A stretch of DNA of 64,000 bases, taken from Acidovorax sp. CCYZU-2555 (GTDB lineage Bacteria > Pseudomonadota > Gammaproteobacteria > Burkholderiales > Burkholderiaceae_C). Of this stretch, positions 26,548-34,991 are shown in pieces (position 1 is the first letter of the stretch; every line of letters begins with the position of its first letter). The position numbers and the translations under genes were made by a program. Under the pieces are notes generated by a model. It saw only the letters and a program-made list of their open reading frames with translations. It searched no databases and was not told the origin of the DNA. The stretch is taken from contig NZ_JAHCDD010000001.1 of NCBI RefSeq assembly GCF_018413525.1, positions 93,158 to 157,157 of the forward strand, given 5' to 3'.

Positions 26548-27558
26548 ATGACCGACCTGCTTTCCCTCTACCGGACCATGGTCCGTATCCGAGCCTTTGA
26601 AGACGCGGCCGAACGCGCCAGCCAAGGTGGCGTGCAAATCTGGGGCCAGAGCGCCGCGCCCGACGCCCAGCCGGCGCTGGTCAAGGGGCCGCTGCACCTG
26701 TCCACGGGCCAGGAAGCCGTCGCAGCTGGCGTCTGCGCCCATCTGCAGACCCGCGACCTGCTGACTTCGACCCACCGCGGCCACGGCCATACGCTGGCCA
26801 AGGGCGCCGACAGCACGCGCATGATGTGCGAGCTGTTCGGCCGCGCCACGGGCTACAACAAGGGCAAGGGCGGCTCCATGCACATCGCCGATTTCTCGGT
26901 CGGCATGCTGGGCGCCAATGGCGTGGTCACGGCCGGCCTGCCGATCGCCGTGGGCGCGGCGCATGCGCTCAAGCTGCGCGGCGAAGACGCCATCGCGGTC
27001 TGCTTCTTTGGCGACGGCGCGATCAACCGCGGGCCGTTTCTCGAAGCGCTGAACTGGGCGCAGATCTACCAGTTGCCCGTGCTGTTCGTCTGTGAAGACA
27101 ACCAGATTTCCGCGACCACGCGCTCGGCGCCCATGACCGCCGGTACCCAGGCCGCGAGCGCGCGCGCCGAGGCGCTGGGCATTGCCGCGACCCAGGTCGA
27201 CGGCAACGATGTGCTGGCCGTGAGCGCCGCCGCACAGCAGCTGATCGCCGGCATTCGCGCGGGCAGCGGCCCACGCCTGCTGCATGCGCTGACCTACCGC
27301 CACAAGGGCCATGTGTCAGTGGACCCCGCGCATTACCGCGACCCGGCCGAAGTCGCGGCCGCGCTGCTGACCGACCCGATCTCGCGCGCGCGCGAATTGC
27401 TCGCGTCGCGCGGCCAGGCCGATGCCGCGGCGCAGGTGCTGGCCCAGGCCCAGGCCGAGATCGCGGCGGCCGTCGCCACGGCCAAGGCCGCCCCCGTTCC
27501 CCTGGCCGAAGAGGCCTATCAAGATATCGCCACCACCGGCCAAGGAGTCTGGGCATGA
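26548..27558 (+). CDS. ThDP-dependent 2-oxo acid/acetoin dehydrogenase E1 alpha subunit
   Basis: 336 residues from the ATG at 26548. The ThDP motif is CFFGDGAINRGPFLEALNWA ... VCEDNQIS (about 150-190). HLSTGQEAVAAG and STHRGHGHTLAKGAD, with the active-site His, are typical of AcoA/PdhA-type E1 alpha. The Ser loop (YRHKGHVSVDPAHYR) resembles acetoin dehydrogenase more than branched-chain E1. It overlaps the beta-subunit gene by 4 bp (ATGA). No E2 or E3 gene follows, so the substrate (pyruvate, acetoin or another 2-oxo compound) is unproven. Confidence 0.88.
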   Translation: MTDLLSLYRTMVRIRAFEDAAERASQGGVQIWGQSAAPDAQPALVKGPLHLSTGQEAVAAGVCAHLQTRDLLTSTHRGHGHTLAKGADSTRMMCELFGRATGYNKGKGGSMHIADFSVGMLGANGVVTAGLPIAVGAAHALKLRGEDAIAVCFFGDGAINRGPFLEALNWAQIYQLPVLFVCEDNQISATTRSAPMTAGTQAASARAEALGIAATQVDGNDVLAVSAAAQQLIAGIRAGSGPRLLHALTYRHKGHVSVDPAHYRDPAEVAAALLTDPISRARELLASRGQADAAAQVLAQAQAEIAAAVATAKAAPVPLAEEAYQDIATTGQGVWA

Positions 27559-28598
27559 GCAGCGCCATTGCATCGACACCCGCCAACACCGCGCGTAAGA
27601 CCGAAACCGAGACCGGCGCGCTGACGCTGAGCTATGCCCAGGCCGCGGCACTGGCGCTGTCGGAAGCCATGGACGCCGACCGCAACGTCGTCGCGCTGGG
27701 CGAAGACCTGGGCCGCGGCGGCGTGTTCGGCCAGTACCGCGGCGCAGACGGCCGGCCGCTGGTCGAGCGCTTTGGCCCTCAGCGCGTGATCGACACGCCG
27801 ATTTCCGAGTCGACCATCATGGGCGCGGGCGTGGGCATGGCGCTCGCCGGGCTGCGCCCCGTGGTCGAGTTGCGCGTCGCCGACTTCGCGCTGTGCGCGA
27901 TCGATGAACTCGTCAACCAGGCCGCGAAGAACCGCTTCATGTTCGGCGGCCAGGGCCGCGTGCCGCTGGTCGCGCGCCTGCCCATAGGCATCTGGACGGC
28001 GTCGGCGGCCCAGCATTCGCAGTCGTTCGAAGCCTGGTTCGCGCATGTGCCCGGCCTGGTCGTGGTCGCGCCGGCCACGCCGGCCGACAACTACGGCCTG
28101 CTGCATTCGGCCCTGGCTTCGGGCGACCCCGTGGTCTTCATGGAACACAAGGAACTGTGGTCGCTGCAAGGCCAAGTCACACCGGGCGCGCCGCAGCATG
28201 TGCCGCTGGGCCAGGCACGGCGCGTGCGCGCGGGCAGCGACATCACGCTGGTGTCGTGGTCCAAGCAGGTGCATGCGGTGAGCGCCGCCGCCGAAGCGCT
28301 CGCGGCGCAAGGCGTGAGCGCCGACGTGATCGATCTGCGCACCATCTGGCCCTGGGATCAGAAGACCGTGCTGGAGTCGGCCGAACGCACGGGCCGGCTG
28401 CTGGTGGTGCATGAGTCGATACAGGCCGCGGGCTTCGGCGGCGAGATCGCCGCGACCGTGGCCGAGCACACCTCGGCGCGCGTCGCGCGCCTGGGCGCGC
28501 CGCGCATTCCCGTGGGCTATGCGCAGTCGCTGGAGAACGTGTCGCGCATAGGTGCCGACCAGGTGGTGGCCGCGGCGCTCAAGCTGCTGCAGCGCTGA
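27555..28598 (+). CDS. ThDP-dependent 2-oxo acid/acetoin dehydrogenase E1 beta subunit
   Basis: 347 residues, full length for AcoB/PdhB-type E1 beta. The pyrimidine-binding Glu is in RVIDTPISESTIMGAGVGMA (about residue 83). LRPVVELRVADFALCAIDELVNQAA, EAWFAHVPGLVVVAPATPAD and the C-terminal VIDLRTIWPWD are conserved. The first 20 residues are a non-conserved Thr-rich extension. Forms an alpha2beta2 tetramer with the preceding gene product. An E2 acyltransferase would have to be supplied from elsewhere in the genome. Confidence 0.9.
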   Translation: MSSAIASTPANTARKTETETGALTLSYAQAAALALSEAMDADRNVVALGEDLGRGGVFGQYRGADGRPLVERFGPQRVIDTPISESTIMGAGVGMALAGLRPVVELRVADFALCAIDELVNQAAKNRFMFGGQGRVPLVARLPIGIWTASAAQHSQSFEAWFAHVPGLVVVAPATPADNYGLLHSALASGDPVVFMEHKELWSLQGQVTPGAPQHVPLGQARRVRAGSDITLVSWSKQVHAVSAAAEALAAQGVSADVIDLRTIWPWDQKTVLESAERTGRLLVVHESIQAAGFGGEIAATVAEHTSARVARLGAPRIPVGYAQSLENVSRIGADQVVAAALKLLQR

Positions 28599-28687
28599 GT
28601 CGGAGACCGGGGAGGGTCGCCCTACCGACAGAATGAATCGTCGGTTTGCCTGACAATGGACGGTTGTTTCTGCCTGCGACCTTGCCC

Positions 28688-29188
28688 ATGTCCGTTCAAC
28701 TGATCTACGCGCGCGCCGCCAACGGCGTCATCGGCCTCAACAATGCCATGCCCTGGCACCTGCCCGAAGACCTGGCCCATTTCAAGCAGCTCACCGGCGG
28801 CAGCGCCGTCGTCATGGGCCGCAAGACCTGGGACTCGCTGCCCGAGCGCTTTCGCCCTCTGCCCGGGCGCAGCAACATCGTGGTCACGCGCCAGGCCGAC
28901 TGGCAGGCGCCGGGCGCGCTGCGCGCGCAAAGCCTCGAAGACGCTCTGGCCCAGGCCGCGCAGCTGAGCGCCGACGTGTGGGTCATGGGCGGCGCGCAGA
29001 TCTACGCCCAGGCGCTGCCGCTGGCCGATGCCGTCGAAGTCACGGAAATCGCCCAGGACTTCGAAGGCGACGCCTACGCGCCCACGCTGGGCAGCGAGTG
29101 GATCGAAGCCACGCGCAGCCAGGCCGTGAGCCGCACCGGCCTGCCCTATGCCTTTGTGCGCTATGTGCGCGCCGCGGCCACGCGCTGA
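28688..29188 (+). CDS. folA: Dihydrofolate reductase
   Basis: 166 residues. Reduces 7,8-dihydrofolate with NADPH, closing the thymidylate cycle with ThyA. Signatures: ANGVIGLNNAMPWHLPEDLAHFK (the Asp of EDL is the catalytic acid), VVMGRKTWDSLPERFRPLPGR (NADPH site) and VMGGAQIYAQALPLAD. The ATG at 28688 is chosen because family proteins start 1-3 residues before the first beta strand (VQLIYARA). The frame is open upstream but without homology. It ends 14 bp before the phosphatase gene. Confidence 0.96.
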   Translation: MSVQLIYARAANGVIGLNNAMPWHLPEDLAHFKQLTGGSAVVMGRKTWDSLPERFRPLPGRSNIVVTRQADWQAPGALRAQSLEDALAQAAQLSADVWVMGGAQIYAQALPLADAVEVTEIAQDFEGDAYAPTLGSEWIEATRSQAVSRTGLPYAFVRYVRAAATR

Positions 29189-29202
29189 ACCAGGCGCCCC
29201 GC

Positions 29203-30276
29203 ATGAGCCTCATCCAAACACTGCCGACCGGACCGCTGGACATCATCGGCGACATCCATGGCGAGTACCAGGCGCTGCAGGACTTGCTTGGGCACCTGGG
29301 CTACGACGCCGACGGCCAGCACCCGCAGCAACGCACGCTGGTGTTCGTCGGCGACTTCTGCGACCGCGGCCCCGACAGCCCGGCGGTGCTGGCGCTCGCG
29401 CGCCGGCTGATCGCCAACGGCCGCGCGCTGGCCGTGGCGGGCAACCATGAAATCAATCTGCTGCGCGAAGACGCAAAGGACGGCTCGGGCTGGTTCTTCG
29501 ACAGCCGCACCGAATCCGACAGCGCCAAATACGCGCCGTTCGCCCAGCCGCAGGGCAGCGCCGAGCGCCGCGCGATCGCCGAGTTCACGGCCGGCCTGCC
29601 CGTGGCGCTGGAGCGCGCCGATCTGCGCATCGTGCACGCGGCCTGGGTGGAGCCGCAGATCACCGCGGCGCGCGCCATGCCGCTGGGCAGCCTGCGCACG
29701 CAATACGACCACTGGGAAACCGTGGCCGAGACCCAGGCCCAGGCCAGCGACCTGCACGCGCGCCGCGAAGCGGAAGACCGCGGCTGGCCGCACAGCCTCG
29801 AAGACGCGCGCTACCGCCCGCCGTTCCTGCCCGCGCATTCCGAAAGCGAACTCAACAAGGCGGTCTTCAACCCGCTCAAGGTGCTGACCACGGGCCTGGA
29901 GCGGCGCTGCACCGAGCCGTTCTTCGCGGGCGGCAAGTGGCGCTTTGTCGAACGCATGGCCTGGTGGAACGAGTACACCGACAGCCAAGCCGTGGTCATA
30001 GGCCACTATTGGCGCCGCCTGCATCCGCCGCGCGTTCCGGTGCACGGCAAGCAGGAAGAAAACCTGTTCGGCCAGACCGCGCCGCTGGCCTGGCACGGGC
30101 CGCGCGGCAATGTGTTCTGCGTCGACTACTCGGTGGGCGGGCGCTGGGTCGCGCGGCGCGCCGGCGAGCCGCATGACGAGCGCTTCAATCTTGCCGCGCT
30201 GCGCTGGCCCGAGCGCACGCTGATGTTCGAGGACGGCAAGGAAATGGCCACGCAGGAATACGGCGGCCCGGTGTAA
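29203..30276 (+). CDS. PPP-type metallophosphatase (ApaH/PrpE-like)
   Basis: 357 residues. The calcineurin-like metal motifs are complete: DIIGDIHGEYQALQ (residues 14-27), VGDFCDRGPDSP and AVAGNHEINLL, followed by IVHAAWVEPQ and VVIGHYWRR for the distal His residues. The spacing is that of serine/threonine phosphatases and bis(5'-nucleosyl)-tetraphosphatases. A central about 100-residue stretch is lineage-specific. Either dinucleoside polyphosphate hydrolysis or protein dephosphorylation is possible. It is convergent with secDF. Confidence 0.85.
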   Translation: MSLIQTLPTGPLDIIGDIHGEYQALQDLLGHLGYDADGQHPQQRTLVFVGDFCDRGPDSPAVLALARRLIANGRALAVAGNHEINLLREDAKDGSGWFFDSRTESDSAKYAPFAQPQGSAERRAIAEFTAGLPVALERADLRIVHAAWVEPQITAARAMPLGSLRTQYDHWETVAETQAQASDLHARREAEDRGWPHSLEDARYRPPFLPAHSESELNKAVFNPLKVLTTGLERRCTEPFFAGGKWRFVERMAWWNEYTDSQAVVIGHYWRRLHPPRVPVHGKQEENLFGQTAPLAWHGPRGNVFCVDYSVGGRWVARRAGEPHDERFNLAALRWPERTLMFEDGKEMATQEYGGPV

Positions 30277-30289
30277 GGGCCGCGCCGGG

Positions 30290-32791
30290 TCAGACCGCGG
30301 GCACCGGCAGCGCCTCCTGGCGCTGCACGTTTCTGCGTTGGCGCCAGTCGCCCAGGAACAGCAGAATGGGCGCGGCGATGAACACCGACGATGTCGCCGC
30401 CACGACGATGCCGAACACCATGGGCACGGCAAAGCTTTCCACTGCGCTGCCGCCCCAGATGGCCAGCGGCAGCATCGCCAGCAGCGCCGTCGCCGAGGTG
30501 TAGAGGCTGCGCGCCAGGGTTTCGTTGATCGACATGTTGATCACCTGGCGCAGCGGCAGATTGCGGTGCAGGCGCAGGTTCTCGCGCATGCGGTCGTACA
30601 CCACCACCTTGTCGTTGACCGAGTAACCGACCAGCGTCAGCAGGGCGGCGATCGCCGTGAGATTGAAGTCCAGCCCCATGAGCGCGAAGAAGCCCACGGT
30701 CTTGGTCACGTCCAGCACCAGCGTGACGATCGCGCCCACGGCAAATGGCCACTCGAAGCGGATCCAGATGTAGATCAGCATCGCGATGCTGGCCAGCACC
30801 ACGGACAGAATTCCCGCCATCGCCAGCTCGCCGCTGACCTTGGGGCCGACCACGTCGGCGCGCTCTATGCTCGCGCCGGCGTCCATGTCGGCGATCGCAC
30901 TTCGCAGCTGCGCCACGGCGCGCGTCTGCGGCTCTTCACCGCCCGCCTGGCGCTCCACGCGTATCAGCACCTGATTGCTCCCACCGAACTCCTGCAGCGC
31001 GACTTCACCCAGGCCCAGCTGGGACAGTTGCGTGCGCATCGCGGCCAGGTCCGCGGGCGCGCTGGTCTTCACTTCGAGTTGAATGCCGCCGCGGAAATCG
31101 ATGCCGTAGTCCAGGCCGGGCTTGAAGAACAGCGCGACCGAAGCCGCCGACAGCAGCAGGGACACGGCCAGGCCCAGGAACCGGGCCTTCATGAAGTCGA
31201 CCTTGGTGCCATCCTTGACCAGGCGAAAGCCGAACAGCGGGCGGATGTTGATGGTCTTGAGCCGCCAGCGGCGCGCGACGGCAATCATCACCACCTTGAC
31301 GATGGAGACCGCCGTGAACATGGAAATGAGCAGGCCTATGGCCATGGTGACCGCAAAGCCGCGCACCGGGCCCGAGCCGAACCAGAACAGCAGCACCGTG
31401 GCGATCAGCGCGGTGACGTTGCTGTCCATGATGGTCGCATAGGCCTTGCGAAAACCGGTGTCTATGGCAGTCAGCGCGGGCCTGCCCTTGGCGGTCTCCT
31501 CGCGAATGCGTTCGTTGATCAGCACGTTGGCATCGACCGCCAGGCCTATGCCCAGCACGATGCCCGCGATGCCCGGCAGGGTCAGCGTCGCGCCTATCAG
31601 GCTCAGGCCGGCGAGCGTGAGCACCACGTTGAGCGCCAGCGCCAGATTGGCGACCAGCCCCCAGGTGCCGTACAGCGCGAACATGAAGAGAAACACCAGC
31701 GCGAACGCCGCGATGCCGGCGTAGACGCCCTTCTGGATCACGTCCGCGCCCAGGTCGGCGCCCACGCTGCGCTCCTCGATGACCGTGAGCTTGGCGGGCA
31801 GCGCGCCTGCGCGCAGCAGCGCCGACAGCGTCGCGGCTTCCTGCACGCTGAAGTTGCCGGAAATCTGCCCCGATCCGCCGGTGATGGCTTCGCGGATGAC
31901 GGGTGCGCTCAGCACCTTGTCGTCGAGCACGATGGCGAACGGCTTGCCCACGTTGGCGCGCGTGATGTCGGCAAACATGCGCCCGCCCGCGCTGTCGAAG
32001 CGGAAGTTGACCACGGGTTCATTGGTCTGCGCATCGAATCCCGCGCTCGCATCCGACAGGCGATCGCCCGAAAGCGCGACGCTGCGCAGCACCGGGTAGC
32101 TCGCGCCCTGTTCGTCGTTCAGCGTGCGCACTTCGGCCGAGCCGGCGTCGCCCAGCATGTGAAAGCTCATCTTCGCCGTGGAGCCCAGCAGCGCGCGCAG
32201 CTGGCTGGGGTCCTGAAGGCCGGGCAACTGCACCAGGATGCGGTTGGAACCCACGCGCTGAATCGTGGGCTCGGCCACCCCGACCTGGTCCACGCGCTGG
32301 CGGATGATTTCCAGGCTCTGCTCCACCGCAGAAGACGTGGCCGCGAGCAGTCCTTCCTCGGTCAGCTCCAGCACCACGGTCGCCGGCCCGCTCTCGCGCA
32401 CGGCCAGGTCATGGCGGCCATTGCCCAGCGCGCTGATCAGCGGCGCGAGCGCATCTTTCGCCCGGCCCAGCTGCTGCGCATCGCGCAAGGTGATGCGCAC
32501 CTCGCGCTGCGCGGTGTCGAAATGGCTCCACGCAATGGACGCTTCGCGCAGCGTGCGCCTGGCGTCTTCGGTCAGGGTGCGCAGCCGCTCCTTTTGCAGG
32601 TCGGCGCCGTCGACTTCGAGCACCAGATGCGAGCCGCCGCGCAGATCGAGCCCCAGCGCGACCTGGCTGGAAGGCATGAAGGCGGGCAGCCGCTCCAGGG
32701 TCGCGGAGGGCAGCAGGTTGGGAAGGGCCAGCAATATGCCGGCCAGGATGATGGCGATATAGGTCGCCACCAGGTATCTGGAATTCTTCAT
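30290..32791 (-). CDS. secDF: Fused SecD-SecF protein translocase subunit
   Basis: 833 residues. Inner-membrane, proton-driven motor that helps pull preproteins out of SecYEG. The SecD half starts MKNSRYLVATY and has LGLDLRGGSHLVLEVD, the P1 periplasmic domain, and LAVDANVLINERIREE in TM4 (about 450; the Asp is the proton-relay residue). The SecF half begins near residue 560 with GLDYGIDFRGGIQLEV and ends with VGYSVNDKVVVYDRMREN and a second six-helix bundle. In Burkholderiales secD and secF are usually separate genes next to yajC; here they are one gene with no yajC, so this is probably an extra copy. A small secreted-protein gene lies upstream. Confidence 0.92.
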   Translation of the reverse strand: MKNSRYLVATYIAIILAGILLALPNLLPSATLERLPAFMPSSQVALGLDLRGGSHLVLEVDGADLQKERLRTLTEDARRTLREASIAWSHFDTAQREVRITLRDAQQLGRAKDALAPLISALGNGRHDLAVRESGPATVVLELTEEGLLAATSSAVEQSLEIIRQRVDQVGVAEPTIQRVGSNRILVQLPGLQDPSQLRALLGSTAKMSFHMLGDAGSAEVRTLNDEQGASYPVLRSVALSGDRLSDASAGFDAQTNEPVVNFRFDSAGGRMFADITRANVGKPFAIVLDDKVLSAPVIREAITGGSGQISGNFSVQEAATLSALLRAGALPAKLTVIEERSVGADLGADVIQKGVYAGIAAFALVFLFMFALYGTWGLVANLALALNVVLTLAGLSLIGATLTLPGIAGIVLGIGLAVDANVLINERIREETAKGRPALTAIDTGFRKAYATIMDSNVTALIATVLLFWFGSGPVRGFAVTMAIGLLISMFTAVSIVKVVMIAVARRWRLKTINIRPLFGFRLVKDGTKVDFMKARFLGLAVSLLLSAASVALFFKPGLDYGIDFRGGIQLEVKTSAPADLAAMRTQLSQLGLGEVALQEFGGSNQVLIRVERQAGGEEPQTRAVAQLRSAIADMDAGASIERADVVGPKVSGELAMAGILSVVLASIAMLIYIWIRFEWPFAVGAIVTLVLDVTKTVGFFALMGLDFNLTAIAALLTLVGYSVNDKVVVYDRMRENLRLHRNLPLRQVINMSINETLARSLYTSATALLAMLPLAIWGGSAVESFAVPMVFGIVVAATSSVFIAAPILLFLGDWRQRRNVQRQEALPVPAV

Positions 32792-32896
32792 GGAATGTTT
32801 CCTGGCGCGCACGCACGCACGGGTGCAGGCAGCACCGGTGCGGCGGGACGCGGGTGATCGAAAGGACGCAAAGCGCACGCAAGCCGTGCGCGCGGA

Positions 32897-33268
32897 TCAC
32901 TTCAGGAAAGGCGGGGCGCGCGCGGCAAAACGCTGGCGGGCTTCTTGCCGCGGCCACCATGCGTCGCGTGCCGCGATGCCCGCATGGGCCGCGCCCGGCA
33001 GGCGCAGACCGCCGGCGCGCGCAACGATAGCCGGGTCGCCCGCGCCGTCATGCGGCTGGCCCTTGGCCAGGGCCCGCGTGCTGCTGACGGGGGCGATGAC
33101 GGCATGGCGTGCCGTGCCCCATTGCTCGGAACGGTCGCCGGCGGCGTAGGCCGTGGGCGATGGATGGCCGGCGAAAGCGTGCGTGCCCCCCGTGCCCAGC
33201 ACCCACAGGAACAGCAGGAACAGCGCGCACGCCGACCAGGAGCGGCGGACTTCACAGGCCTTGTTCAT
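32897..33268 (-). CDS. Hypothetical small secreted protein upstream of secDF
   Basis: 123 residues. The N-terminus MNKACEVRRSWSACALFLLFLWVLG is a plausible signal peptide with cleavage near THAFA, giving a mature Ala/Arg/His-containing polypeptide without recognisable motif (AGDRSEQWGTARHAV). No clear Shine-Dalgarno precedes the ATG. It reads toward secDF, 105 bp away. It could be a real operon partner or an open frame permitted by high GC. Confidence 0.45.
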   Translation of the reverse strand: MNKACEVRRSWSACALFLLFLWVLGTGGTHAFAGHPSPTAYAAGDRSEQWGTARHAVIAPVSSTRALAKGQPHDGAGDPAIVARAGGLRLPGAAHAGIAARDAWWPRQEARQRFAARAPPFLK

Positions 33269-33435
33269 GCGGCGGCTGCCCTGGCCAAAGAGGGCTTGCT
33301 GCTGGGGGCCAGGAACCGCGCACGGACCGGCTGCCCATGCAAGGACGCTGAGGAAGAATTCACCGGCAGCAGTCTAGCAGCCGCCCCGTAATCCGCGCCT
33401 GCAGCGGACATAGGGCGCGCGCTTGGCGCAAATTT

Positions 33436-33457
33436 AACGCCGGGGCCCGGCGTTTTT
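33436..33457 (+). terminator. Terminator/attenuator-like hairpin upstream of the peptide-ligase operon
   Basis: AACGCCG (33436-33442), a 5-nt loop and CGGCGTT (33448-33454), continuing into a T-run to 33457. It reads in the + direction about 40 nt before the ATG at 33498, with no + strand gene upstream. It may therefore act as a leader attenuator rather than an end-of-operon terminator. Confidence 0.5.
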
Positions 33458-33497
33458 ACGCAGCATTTACGAAGTGTTTTCGCCAGGCTTCCTAGAC

Positions 33498-33890
33498 ATG
33501 AATGCATGTCCAACAGTTGCCTCGAAGGCCTTGCAGAAAAGGCGTTCCGAGGCGGAAAACATGCTGCAGAAATGCCCGAACAATCAGCTGCACCGGATCA
33601 CGTGCATTCTCGATGCGGACCATGCGACGAATCCCTTGGTGGAGCTGCCGCTGCGAACGCCCTGCCCCAATGCGCTGCGCCTGCGCAGCGCGCTGCACCA
33701 GGCGCTGGGTTCGCGACTGCGCGGCTACCGACTGGCGCTGGATATGTCGGGTCGGCAGGCGACCGTCATCCTGCAGATGCATGCCAGCGACATGCAGGAA
33801 AGCTTGCAGCTGCTGATGGCTACTTTTCCAGCCGCCGAGTTCGGTCGGGTTGCGCGGGTGATGACGGCTGAGGTGCGTCGATGCCACTGA
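33498..33890 (+). CDS. Hypothetical small protein heading the ATP-grasp/peptidase operon
   Basis: 130 residues from the ATG at 33498 (an alternative ATG at 33561 with GAGGCGG upstream would give 109). No signal peptide and no family recognised. The conserved-looking part is LHRITCILDADHATNPLVELPL, then ALRLRSALHQALGSRLRGYRLALD and a C-terminal amphipathic VILQMHASDMQESLQLLMATF. An alpha/beta fold is likely. It overlaps the next gene by 10 bp, so it is translationally coupled. It may be a partner or substrate carrier of the system (inference). Confidence 0.65.
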   Translation: MNACPTVASKALQKRRSEAENMLQKCPNNQLHRITCILDADHATNPLVELPLRTPCPNALRLRSALHQALGSRLRGYRLALDMSGRQATVILQMHASDMQESLQLLMATFPAAEFGRVARVMTAEVRRCH

Positions 33891-34990
33891 CGCCTTGCGG
33901 TTCGGGCAGCATCGCGCCGGCCCGGCCCACCGATGTGCACGCGCTCGACGCGCTGGAGCACGCGGCCTTCGACGGCGACCGGATTTCCGCGCGAAGCTGG
34001 CGGCGCCTGCTGGCCAGTTCTTCGGCGCGGGTACTGGTCTGCCGCGCGGATGACTCCTTGCAGGGCGCCTGCGTGGTGCTGCGCCGCAAGGGCTCGTCCG
34101 TGGCGCGCCTGTACTCGATCGCGGTCATGCCCGCGGCGCGCGGGTCCGGCCTGGCAGCCCGCCTGCTGAGCGCGGCGCTGGCCTACGCGCGGCAGGCAGG
34201 GTGTGCGGTGCTGCGGCTCGAAAGCCGGCGGGACAACACGCCGGCGCACCGGCTTTTCCAGCGCCATGGGTTTGTGCCCTCGGGCCGCAAGAACGGGTAC
34301 TACGCAGATGGCCAGGACGCGCTGTGCTTTCAGCGCGACCTGTTCGACGGCACGCAGGCCGGCGCCGCGTATGCGGTGCGCCATTACGCGCAGACGCTGG
34401 ATTTCACCTGCGGGCCTTGCGCGCTGCTGATGGCCATGTCCGCCTTGGACCCTGCCATCGCCATGAGCCAGGCGGCGGAGATACGCCTGTGGCGCGAAGC
34501 CACGACCGTGTTCATGGCCGCGGGCCATGGCGGCTGCGGGCCGTTCGGCCTGGCGCGCGCGGCGCTGCGGCGCGGCTTCGAGGTCTCGGTGTACGCCGCG
34601 GCGGGCGCGTCCCTGTTCATGAGCAGCGTGCGCGACCCGCACAAGAAAGACGTCATTCAGCTGGTGGAGAACGACTTCCGCGCCGAACTGCAGGAGCACC
34701 AGGTACCTCTGCACGCCAGCCCCGTTTCGCCCGAAAGCCTGATCGAACACCTGCGCGCGGGCAGCCTGCCCATCGTGCTCATCAGCCTGTGGCGGCTGCA
34801 CGGCGAAAAAACGCCCCACTGGGTGGTGATCGTCGGCTTCGACGGCGCGGTGTTTCGCCTGCTCGACCCCATGGCCCGCTCCAGCGACTCCGATGGCGGC
34901 ATGTCCATCAGCCTGGATGAATTCAAGAAGATCGCCAGATACGGGCGCCGACGGCGCACGGCGGCGGTCATCATTTCCAGAAAGAAATAA
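33881..34990 (+). CDS. GNAT acetyltransferase fused to a papain-like (C39-type) peptidase
   Basis: 369 residues, two domains. Residues about 10-155 are a GNAT acetyltransferase: LYSIAVMPAARGSGLAARLL (75-94) carries the acetyl-CoA loop and HRLFQRHGFVPSGRKNGYY ends the fold. Residues about 165-369 are a papain-like peptidase of the C39-like group, with the nucleophile in DFTCGPCALLMAM (Cys177 or Cys180), His313 in TPHWVVIVGF and Asp329 in RLLDPM. This exact fusion is the known neighbour of RimK-like ATP-grasp proteins with an RLAN N-terminal domain, encoded next. The pair is predicted in the literature on amidoligases to make or process small peptides. Cytoplasmic; substrate unknown. Confidence 0.85.
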   Translation: MPLTPCGSGSIAPARPTDVHALDALEHAAFDGDRISARSWRRLLASSSARVLVCRADDSLQGACVVLRRKGSSVARLYSIAVMPAARGSGLAARLLSAALAYARQAGCAVLRLESRRDNTPAHRLFQRHGFVPSGRKNGYYADGQDALCFQRDLFDGTQAGAAYAVRHYAQTLDFTCGPCALLMAMSALDPAIAMSQAAEIRLWREATTVFMAAGHGGCGPFGLARAALRRGFEVSVYAAAGASLFMSSVRDPHKKDVIQLVENDFRAELQEHQVPLHASPVSPESLIEHLRAGSLPIVLISLWRLHGEKTPHWVVIVGFDGAVFRLLDPMARSSDSDGGMSISLDEFKKIARYGRRRRTAAVIISRKK

Positions 34991-34991
34991 A

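Noticed and set aside
30338..32857. Plus-strand open frame of about 839 codons
   Set aside because: Antisense to secDF; no homology, Gln/Arg/His-rich.
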